The notes below the pieces were generated by a model. The model was not told the DNA's origin. It ran no database searches and worked only from the letters and a program-made list of their open reading frames with translations. The position numbers were made by a program, and so were the translations under genes. A stretch of DNA of 64,000 bases from Chlorops oryzae (Eukaryota; Arthropoda; Insecta; Diptera; Chloropidae): NCBI GenBank assembly GCA_020466095.1, contig CM035807.1, positions 9,540,697 through 9,604,696 on the forward strand. The letters run 5' to 3'. Positions 26,681 through 36,600 of the stretch are shown here, in pieces (the stretch's first letter is position 1; the number at the start of each line of letters is the position of its first letter).

Positions 26681-27984
26681 GTGCGCTCATAATGTCGGGA
26701 CGCTGGGTATTTCAAAGTCGGGGTTGACCGACTTTAGCTTTCTTACTTGTTTTTTTTCTGTACTTTAGAACTTTTCTCGCATTTTGTTGGGTGGGGGGAA
26801 ATTCAAAATTGTTTGTTTACTTCGCAAATAAACTGACTTTCAAACAATGCCCATTAGCAGCAATCAAAGTTCAATTTTATTGGGAAAACTTCGAAACTTC
26901 TGAACAGCAATTTCTGCCATTGCGTTAATTTCTCATTTTTCTTTATCAATATGTATTTCTGATTCTTTTCGTTTTTTTTTTTCTTCTCTTCGCATATTCG
27001 CTTTATTGGGGTGATTATGAAATTTACAAAAGATTAATTATTAATTCTATAGAGCTGCATGGCGAATTGCCAAAGATGAGCTAAACGATTTCTAGAGCTG
27101 CTTATGGCAACAAACAACCAAAAAACCACTTCAGAATGGCTAAATGTTTTCCTTATTATCATAGAAACAATTGCTCGGATTCGATAACATTTTTATAACA
27201 ACAAAAAACACGACGGAGCATGATAAAATTTCCTTTTTCTTATTTATTTATTTATTTTTATTTTTTTTTTTTTTGTGATCTGCACACACTCCCGAGACAA
27301 TGACATTCTTTCGGCGCTCGCATAGTGCAAAAGGCGTCAGAGAAAAGTAATCTCAAAGCTTTTGATTTCGTCTGGCATTCATTTTGGCTGAGCGCCAATG
27401 AAATTTTTCAACTTTCCGCCACTTACGAAATATTTTGTTGCCTGACAAGTTGGAATCAAGTCTAATTATTGGGTGAAACATCTTGCGCGAAGACATATAG
27501 ACAAAGATATAATTGAAATGCAACTTTCGTAAAAAAAAAAAAATAAAAACAAAAATAATTTATTGAGTTTTATTTTTAGAGCATCAAAATACTGAAAATG
27601 TTTCTATTGTGACGAAAACTTTATGTTCCATAAATCTTTTAAAATTATTGTGAGGTCTCTCAAAGGGGTGGACTTTGTGACTCAAGGCACGATCTTTCAG
27701 AGAAAAAACACTTTCATTCCAAATCGAAAAATTGGAAACATGTTTGTGGCAGTGCGTGCTGCCTAGTGTAATAGTCTTTCGTATAGACGGGAGTATAGCC
27801 GCCGAAATAACAGCTCACGCTCTGTGTTTGCGTACACGTTACAAATGAATGACTATATAAGTACAAATAAATATATATATTTTTTTTTAAATATATTTTG
27901 ACAAGCTTAATACTTGACATACGACCAAATTACAAAATATAAAAGAAACATGAAATGGTATTATGTTAGATTTCATAACTACCC

Positions 27985-28330
27985 TCCAGTATATGGACTG
28001 ACCCAAGTGTAGCCTTCGGTCAGTCCATCATGTTACCAGTACTAGTCCCCTCATAATTCCACTTCTAATGTATTCAACTGACCTTTTTAAAATGGGCCTG
28101 TCCTTGGTCTGGTTTTAGGCTAGTCAAATAAGGAAGATAAAAAGAAATTTCTTATATATATTCTAAAATTGATTAAAGTGTCATTTACAGACTAGCCTTA
28201 AAACAACCCGTTTATTATCGCCCGCCACCTAGCCGAATTGGATGGAGCGAACTGCCATAATATAACCGGTAGGATTTGGACCGGTCAAAGGCCAGTCCTT
28301 CTTACCGCAGGGTAAATACTAGTTTGCGCT
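27985..28330. repeat. Imperfect inverted-repeat region, possible transposon remnant
   Basis: Contains the hairpin GGACTGACC...GGTCAGTCC (27995-28027) and GGTTTTAGGCTAGTC inverted as GACTAGCCTTAAAACAACC. An A-box-like TAGCCGAATTGG is near 28233. The pieces suggest overlapping degenerate transposon ends or a SINE head, but no clean boundaries are seen. Confidence 0.35.
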
Positions 28331-29779
28331 TTAAAAATATTTTTCAGTGCATACAATGAACTCAAGCACAACTACATGTGGAAAATGATAGAAATATTTA
28401 AAGAGGTTGTATTGGGAAACGTTTTTTTATAGCTATGACAGAGTTCTATATTTGTGCTTCCGATCATAAATTTTTTGTGCAGACCTGTTGCAAGAAGAAA
28501 TAGCAAAAAGGATCATTTTTTCCTGGGACCGGGATCTTCAAGGAGCTCCAAAATGCCAAGCGCTGTGTTTGGACTTTTTTTCAGTTTAATTTTTCTCAAA
28601 TTAGCCCCCAAGGGCCACCTGATCCGACACTCCGCTTGACGGGGCTGGTGTTTAGATATAAAAAATTTCCCACTTTTATAATTGTTATTTTTTTTTTAGT
28701 AAATTTTTGTTTGTTTATAATTTCGGTTTTATGAAGCGTGAAAAATAAAATTATGTTTGCGATGACTAAATTAATATTTACTTTGCTGTTCATGGAATTT
28801 TTAGCTGCCGCCGATTAATGGAAATTGCAGAACAATATTTAAATTGTAATTAAAAATTTTTGTGGGCCATGAAAATGTGGTACAATTGCTCCAAGAGTGG
28901 GCATTGACGTTCAAGAGTTGATTTTTTATAAAAAAGAAGCTCTTTGAATTCTATTCCTTCCTTAGCGTATGTAGTGGATCAATGTGTCCTCTCATCAGGA
29001 ATTTTATATTAACACACAGAAATACATTTTAAAGCCATGGAAGTAACACTCCTTTTAGGTACAGTCTATAGGTATAGGTCTATAGCGAATCTTTTCAAGG
29101 CTATTTCACAAAAATTTTAGTGTCTTTTTTTCTCCTTTCAACGAATTCTATATATCACCAATTCTTTCCGGTCGCTTGACCTTCGATGAAGAGATTTTCG
29201 ATTGTATATGAAATCAAACATTATACTATTGTTTTTGACCCATTCGCATATCACCTCAGCACAATCAGTGTGTCCTTTTTCTAAAAAAAAAACAAATTTA
29301 ACGAGGAAAAATTAATTTAAGCGGTCTTGATTTTCAGATGCCCCTGAAATTCCTTCGGTGAAATGTGAGTCCTCCGCTGTTCATCATAAAAATGTCCTAC
29401 TCTGAATATACCGTCTTAATTTAATGTATTTGACCTACGACATTTTGATGGTGTTGAAAACGAGGACACTTTCATTTTATAGGATTTTAATTTCGAAGTG
29501 TATAATTTATGGCGCTACATGCGGAAGGGCGTTTGCTGGGCTCATGTTTTTTTCGAGGCACGCAAATATGCCTTTGTTAGACAATGGACAAAAGCTCTTA
29601 AAGGTGAATAGAACGATGTCTCCAATTAACAAGAGGTGAGAATTCGATATCGATTGAATGTTAGACATATTTCCTTAAAGTATCAAAAATGACCCTTATT
29701 TTAAAACAAAACTTTCAATGTCCTTTGCTTAAAATAACGGATTGGAAATAGAAATTATTTGCGCCATAGATAAAGACTA

Positions 29780-30110
29780 GATAAGGTTAATATGGCTACC
29801 ACCAGGGCCGTTTTAAGGCATATGCTGCAGCCTATGGGTCCGCACCACAAAATGGTATTGGGTTTTGGTTCTTCACTGCGCAAACGATATGTTTTTTTTT
29901 TTCCTACTGTAGGGGGCCCGCACCACAGGCACAGCCTACGGGCCCAAAGAGCCTAGAAACGGCCCTGGCTACCACCATGAAGGTTGACACACTTAGGCCT
30001 CATGGGCTCTTTGTGATGCTCAATTGGGTAACCGAAGAGAACAACAGAAAATCTGAACAACATCCACAACCCCAGTTGAACCCAGGGCCTCATGTCATGA
30101 TCTAAAAGTT
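29780..30110 (-). repeat. SINE-like element, copy 2, interrupted by a hAT-type MITE
   Basis: Shares AAGGTTGACACACTTAGGCC and the downstream CCCAGTTGAACCCAGGGCC with the copy at 13068-13265 (a weaker B box, complement of GGTTCAACTGG, at 30072-30082). Its CTACCACCATGAAGG portion is split by the 165-bp element at 29803-29967. Confidence 0.45.
29803..29967. mobile_element. hAT-type MITE, 165 bp, 8-bp target duplication
   Basis: Ends CAGGGCCGTTTTAAGGC and TAGAAACGGCCCTG are inverted; next to them CAGCCTATGGGTCCGCACCAC and CCGCACCACAGGCACAGCC continue the fold. Perfect direct 8-bp duplication GCTACCAC at 29795-29802 and 29968-29975. An 8-bp duplication and CAGGG ends are hallmarks of the hAT superfamily. 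It is inserted in a SINE-like repeat. Confidence 0.85.
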
Positions 30111-30523
30111 TCGAGTTGCGCAAGTAAAAACAAAAACTACATTCATACATAAATCCCCTTTAAGCCTATGCAACAATTAAGGACTCTTATTAAGTAAGGA
30201 AGTAGGGTCAAGAAAAGGCATAGGAGAAGTTCAATTAACTGAGATCAAAGCCAGACTTTCCACCAATTGAAAGCAGTTTTTACTTTCCAATCAGATCTCA
30301 ATATTCAAGGAGAAACTTCACTACATTACCTAAAAATTCAATAGGGCGTAGAGCTGGTATATTTGTAACTCATCTGTGAGTACTTAAAGACTATTCTGAA
30401 CTTCTGCAGGGAAATAATAGGTTGCTGTCGTGGTGCCCTTTGCATCAAAGACATACTACCACACCTTCCTACCTATCAATATGGCGACGCTAACCATTGT
30501 TTTCTCCTCTTTTAACTTTCTAG

Positions 30524-30615
30524 AAAGATAATATCCATACGAATAATTGAAGAGGGAAGCTATGAGAAGGATGTTCTGTTCTATGTCAACATTGGCGAGC
30601 CTATTGTCAACGCAG
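30524..30615 (+). CDS. Calx: Calx exon: C-terminal strands of Ca2+-binding domain 2
   Basis: A 92-nt exon preceded by the pyrimidine-rich acceptor CTTTCTAG and followed by donor GTAAGA. It enters in phase 2 (first base completes a codon) and leaves in phase 1. The 30 whole codons read KIISIRIIEEG, then YEKDVLFYVNIGEP, matching the YEKNKTFFLEIGEP region of vertebrate NCX1 CBD2. This is the most upstream Calx exon I can recognise. The exon before it must end in phase 2, and I found no such exon in 1-30523. Confidence 0.93.
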
Positions 30616-33600
30616 GTAAGATGAATTATGTACTTTTTACAATGCCTGACAATTCAATTAAATAGGGACTGACATTACCTCCAAAAAAAAAAAAAAAAAA
30701 AAAAAAAACCAATCCTCGCATTTCTCCTATTCACTTCTCCACATTTTCTGCCATGCTATCAAAGAACAACAAAAACAAAAAACAGCCTGCTCAATAAACA
30801 AATTATTGAGATTGGCCACAAAATCGACCAAACGTACAACAAATAGCAGGGAAAACAACCACTTTTACATACCCATTCTCTAACATGCAAAAATTTTACA
30901 GTAACACGCATACTTATTGCTACATACAGAAAACTACTAGACAAAAAATATTTTAAAAATTATTTTAAAAAAAGACAAAACTTTATTTGAAAAATTATTG
31001 GAAAAACAAAATTAATTAAATAAGAATTTTCTTTTTTTTATCGTCTCTTTTCATTTGCTCTTTTCTTATAGTCGAAACTGAGAATTTACGTAATGAAAAA
31101 CAATTTCTTTTTTATTTCCTTTATTCATGAAAAAAATCAAACAAAAATTAAATTTGATTTTACCAATTGGTTGGCTTTTCTAGTGCTTTAGAGTAAATTT
31201 GGAAAGCTAAGTAGATTTGTTAAAAAGTAAAAGAAAAATGTAAAAAAAGAAAAAAGGATTTTAGCATTTATACACGATCACACAGCAGCGCAGTAACAAA
31301 AGAAAAAAATGCTCAGATTAACCAAAAAAAAAAAACATAAATTTTTCAAATTCGATAAAAGTAAAACTTGTGCCTCTGTTTAACTGTAAACAGTATTTCT
31401 TTTTTTCGAACAATTATACTAATTTTTGGCTTTATAGTTTTTGATTCACAATTACGCTTTATTAACTTTACTAATTTTTTTAAATTTTATTTTTTTGATA
31501 TTTATATTAATCTTCTCAATCGCATTACATTTAGCTGTGTAAGCAACGATGTCAAGTACTGTAGTTGAATGGAGAATAGCGACTCAATGTCGTGATGTGA
31601 TTGTGTTTTACTTAATTTTGAAAATTAGGAACGGCATGAATATGAATAGCTGTGCTTTTTTTCTTTTTCCCGATAAACGCAACGATATCGAGACGACGTC
31701 GTTTTCTCTTAAAACTATTTCGCAAGGAGGATTCGATATCGTTAGAGAGTCACTTGTCGTTAGAGAGTCATTTATCGTTAGAGAGTCACTTATCGTTTTC
31801 GAACAGAAATTTTCTTTGTTTTCAAATCATTTTTTTTTTCTTTAATGAAATATTTTTTTTTTGTTCTGTCTTATTTAGGGACGTAGCGAGAGAAAGAGTA
31901 CTTTGGTAGTACTTATATTGGCCACAGTGGTGTATTGAATAATTATGAGACATTAACCAAAAAATTTTGGAGAGTTTTGGACCAAAAACCCAAAGAAATT
32001 CGAAATTCATGAAGTCCGATATTGACGAAAATTTACATATAGAATAAATGAAAAATTCTAAGACTGATTACCACTAGTCCTTTTTGGACCAGTTTTGAAC
32101 TAGACCCCAACGGATTACAACTAGTCTAGTTTTGGTCTAGTTCCAAACTAATCCAAATTGGACCAGTTTTTTTTTAATATTCGCCCCAAAATTCTTAGAA
32201 TTTTTCACTTATTCTATGTGTAAATTTTCGTCGAAATCGGACGTCAAGAATTTCGAATTTCTTTGGGTTTTTGATCCAAAACTCTCTAAACTTCCTCTGT
32301 TCCCCCCCAAAATTTTTTTGGTTAATGTCTCATAATTATTCAATACACCACTGTGGCCAATATAAGCACTACTAAAGCACTCTTTCTCTCGCTACGTCCC
32401 TAAATAAGACAGAACAAAAAAAAAATATTTCGAATTCTTATTTTTCAATGTTGAATCCTTCTTTTGTAGGATTTGAACCGCGGAACCCTGTCTGTGTCTT
32501 CCCTCTTCACCGTGTTTGATAATTTAAAATGACTAAATATTGGTCATTTACAAATTGAATTGAAGTTGATTTTAACGCTAAAATTCATATTCTCGAACTC
32601 GTTTCGATATCGTTACGATATCCACCTCGTTTATTGTGTTTATTGGATTGTGACTAAAATCACTTTCTGTGTCCTTTTTTTTTGGGAAATAGATATTTCC
32701 TTATTTGTCCTTTAAGTTCAGAATTTTTCTTTTCTTTAAGTTTCTTTCATTTTAGAAACGCATCAGAAAAATAAAATTCATTCATTCATTTCTCTCACAT
32801 ACAATTCAAAATCAAACTCATCTCAAAACTCTCACCTTCTACTGGAATACATTAGCTTTTATAAGTTCTTGACCAAAAACACCAACAATAAAAAGAGAAA
32901 AAACCAATTAAAAAGTTCAATTAAAAAAAAAAAAAAAACAATAAAATTTTTTACACTCCCACCCCCGCAGATCATAGCACTAAAAAGGATGCATTTAGTT
33001 TTCTGAGCAATATTTTCGGTATGTAATAAGAGGCGCAACAAAAGTAAAGAAACATAAATAAAAATATTTTTTTTTTCAAATTTTTCTTTCCTTCCTTTTT
33101 GTGATTTGTCCTTTTTACGAGAATCGATTTCGTTTTTAATTCCCTTTTGGGGGAAGAAACGAATAAAAAAAAAGTTTGTTTTTTATCGATACTCGGCCTG
33201 TGTTCTTCTTCCTTCTATTTCTTCTCTGTGCCGTCCAAAGCCTTTTTTTTTTGATTTTGTGCCCTCATTTTGCAATGTGACACATCTGTCCACTCGTCGT
33301 CTGTCCTTTTTTTCCCTTTGGTTTATTATTTCTTTCTTTCCGAAAATCAAATCTGTCGATTTCTTCACACAACTGTAATAAATCGTACTTTTTTATTTGA
33401 AAAACTTTTTGAAAAAATACGACCACATTTTAAAATAAATAGCTCAAGGTATTTATTACTCTAAAGTCACTTTTTGACACCAAAAAATAAACCATTTTCC
33501 ATTTCACTGCATTTCACTCTGATATTTTCACAAGACCTTTATGTATTTATTTTGACATTTTCCTTGTATAAAGTGTACATATTTACATATTTATATATTG

Positions 33601-36600
33601 ATATAAAAAAAAGTTAATTCACATCTTGTGCTTGAATATGTTAAGCACAAAATATCAAATCCAACACAATTCAGCCTTTTCTCCCAATTATTATTGTTGT
33701 TATTGTAGTAATATTCTGAAGTGTTTTTGGTGTTCATAAAACTGTAAAAAGCCCATTGTTTTTTTTTTTAAAAAAGTGTGTTAAAATATTTTTAATTGAC
33801 AATGGAAAATTCTATGTAAAGAAATTCTCAATAATTTTTGAACATGAAATGTTTTCGAAATTTGACATGAAAAGGTTAAGGCTGACAGAATTAAAATTCA
33901 GAAGAAAATGAGTGAATATTTTAACAATTTGATGACTAACTTCATCTGCAGGTGTTTTGAAAATAGTTTCAGCGTTTCACTTTGAAGCACTTAAAAAAAA
34001 AAATCTGTTCTTTTCTCTGTTAAATTTCTTGAAAATTAAGGGCCCCTTTGAGGGCGTGTCCAAGCCCGAAGAAATCCTTCAACACTCTCCACAGCACTGG
34101 AACGTTGATAAAATTATAATGTGTACAATTACACTGCTAACAAGCGGGAGACTATGTCTCTAAACCTAATTTGGGTACACACGCCGTATGCTTAATCTAC
34201 ATTACTCATACGCAGTACAAACACCTGAAATCCAAAGCGACGAACCGGATATATGTATATGAGCAAACTTTAAATGCGGATATCTCGATAACTAGAACCA
34301 ACTTGAATAAACCAGTGATACCATCAGACTCAATATACCCAAATTAGGTTAAATGGGTATGTCCCGCGCTTGTTACAATTTTTGAAATATCAATTTAAAG
34401 CACATTGTAATTAGAGCTTTGTGGATAGCAGATCACAACTACGCTTAATTATTTCAAGCATAAATTTTTGCTTTCAAAACATTTGCCGGCAGGGTGTAAG
34501 TGGAAGGAATGTCTTATGCCAGGCTTACTCTTTTTCACAGTCTCAAAGTAATGCTGCTCAAAATGGTACAAGGAGAAAAAATAAATCCCCTTTTAGACAG
34601 AGACTTTTAAAGGTGCTTGCCCCACTTAGCAAGTAAAGCGCTTTTAACAAGTATTTTGCTTTCGCTGGTGTGGTTGATCGAAAGCGTTTTCAGCAAACAA
34701 AATTCTTCTAAATAGAAGAAGAAAATTTGCTTGGTTAACTTGCCAAGTGGGGAAGCACCTTAAGACTCATTTTCATCTAAAAGACAGTGATTTTTGTAGA
34801 GATATCCTCGACCTCTTATATCATGTTTTATTGCTTTTCTTCCAATTGGCAATTCTTGTTAGCTCGGTATTAGTTGATTGATACTAATACATAGACCATT
34901 TGTGAAATCGCATCAAAATAATATGCTTTTATATATTTGTGAGGAGTTGGTATCTTTAAAATCGAACAAAATGTAAGGGATTCTTTCAAGCAGAAATAAG
35001 ATCAGAATTTTCTGGTAATAAAATTTTTCTTATCCGACTTATTATCATAAATTTCAAAGAAAACAGAGACGTCTACTAAAGTCCGCGGCATTGTAGCTCC
35101 TTTTATAAGCCGATTTCGATGAAATTAAGTTTCGACCAACAGAAGATAGAAGCCGCCGATTTCAAGAAAACAAAAGAAGAAACAAAAACTTGGCCGAAAT
35201 TCCTAATATGCTTTCAATAAAAATCAGCGAAAAAAACGAATTTCCAGAAAGCGCTGATCATTCTACGTTAATTCTTATAGTCTCCAGCTAAGCCGTTTAC
35301 AGGGGGAAGAAAAATAGGGTGTAAAAAAATATTTAAATCGTTTTCTACTTTGACGCAATTTTATGGGCTATTTTCTAAACAAAATCTTTTGATCGTAAAA
35401 TTTGTTCACCTTTCATTTGTGGTTTTTGTATGAATTTTTTATTTTTTATTTTTAAAAATTTATCTGCGTACTTTTTGCACTAGAAACTCATGCGTTTCGT
35501 GATCTTTGATATTACCTTTTGAATATGCGGCTGTGATGAGTCAAGCCACCCGAGTTATAAAAATCAGAAAAAGTCCTTTTTTAATACATTCCAGTAAATG
35601 GTGCAAGGCATAAGAGGATAATAAAAATGAAATTCTTTTTTGACCGAATTACTTTATGGTCCCAAAGAGTGGTGCCTTTACTCTGATACTAATCATTTAT
35701 CTATGTGTCTCATTTGGAGGCATGGCAAAGAAAACCTTCGGATTACGCATTAAAAAAAAACACTTCAAATTAAAGTTGAATTCAGCAATAAGCTTCTGAG
35801 ATACCCAAAAAGGAAATCGCAATATCAAAATTCACGAACGTATTTTTAATCTGAGCTAAATTCAAATGCAGTAGAATAGCATAGAGAATTTATTTATTGC
35901 ATATATGTATATTCTTATTTTATCGTTTTATATATGTAATTATTTATTGAAATATTTTCAATTTTTTTTTTTTTTCAAAAAAATCCCAAAAATTCAAAAA
36001 TCAAAAACAAAATCTCGCGGACTGTATGAAATGAATTCGCTTCATATGTGCTCCCATGTGCGTTAATGCTCGCTGCTTCTAAAATGCTATTCGGCTGCTA
36101 CTGCTTCTGTTCTGTCACCATTCGACTCCATTCAACTTTATCTTCTTCCATCATTGTCGTCATACGAATGTAAACACGAATATGAATCGAAACAAAAATG
36201 GTCATCAATCGAATCGAACCGAACCGATCGAATTGAATCAACTGAATCGACGTCGACGCATCACTGATTCTGTATCTTCTTCTATTTTGTGAGTAAATAA
36301 AACTCAAAATGGCACACGACATCCAAAAAAAAAAAAAAAAAAAAATTACAAACGAACTTCAAATGAAAACGATGAATGAAAAAATTTTTAAATTTACAAA
36401 AAAAAAAATCGCAATCGAATGAAAATTCATGAAAATCGATCTGCGAATTCAACGCGCGCAAATCGTATACAAATATTTTTCCTACACATTTCGACGAATG
36501 TTTGTTCGAAAACAAAAAACATAAAAAATTGAACCGTAATCCAAACAAACAAATTTCGACATTTGTAAGTAAAATTCATTGAAAAAGAACAAATGAATAT

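Larger units (their letters stand above)
24861..26755 (-). repeat. Head-to-tail pair of TGCCACGCCC repeats with ~110-bp internal units
   Basis: Two direct copies: 24880-25675 and 25676-26755. Both begin TTAGTTTTGTGC..A..CTTGTAACAGG, continue ATCAAAAACTGAATC and the GTCCGTCTGTCCGTCC tract, then AATGTGTTTTCAGTAAAATGCTT. The right end GACTTTAGCTTTCTTACTTG is the reverse of the AACAAGTAAG start of the repeat at 4371. AATACCCAGCG occurs inverted at both ends. The second copy differs by very many 1-3 base deletions. No gene; class unknown. Confidence 0.7.
1..30523 (+). other. Presumed 5' intron or flank of Calx, no host exon recognised
   Basis: The first recognised Calx exon needs an upstream exon ending in phase 2, and none was found here. 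I therefore read this 30 kb as mostly intron or upstream flank. Short open frames (for example 136-519, 521-844, 5360-5737, 16733-17056, 23612-24079) have no recognisable domain and low-complexity or repeat-derived composition. What can be interpreted is the repeats listed separately. Long stretches such as 6243-11076, 13425-17547, 17745-19831 and 21110-24190 show only AT-rich sequence, homopolymers and short microsatellites. Confidence 0.5.
30616..32970 (+). other. Calx: Calx intron, 2.4 kb
   Basis: Intron between the CBD2 exon and the microexon. It holds a 26-base poly(A) run (30683-30708), the 585-bp palindromic element at 31847-32431 and a Pol III B-box-like site at 32469-32479. Three near-identical GTTAGAGAGTCACTTATC-like repeats are at 31739-31797. 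No further exon recognised. Confidence 0.8.

Noticed and set aside
28232..28290. A-box-like TAGCCGAATTGG followed by GGATTTGGACC considered as a tRNA gene
   Set aside because: The B box is poor and no acceptor or anticodon stems pair; at best a SINE remnant.
29338..29364. 27-nt block with good splice borders (TTTTCAG ... GTGAGT) upstream of the first Calx exon
   Set aside because: Open only in phase 1, whereas the next Calx exon needs phase 2; in the phase that would fit, it contains a TGA. Probably chance splice signals.
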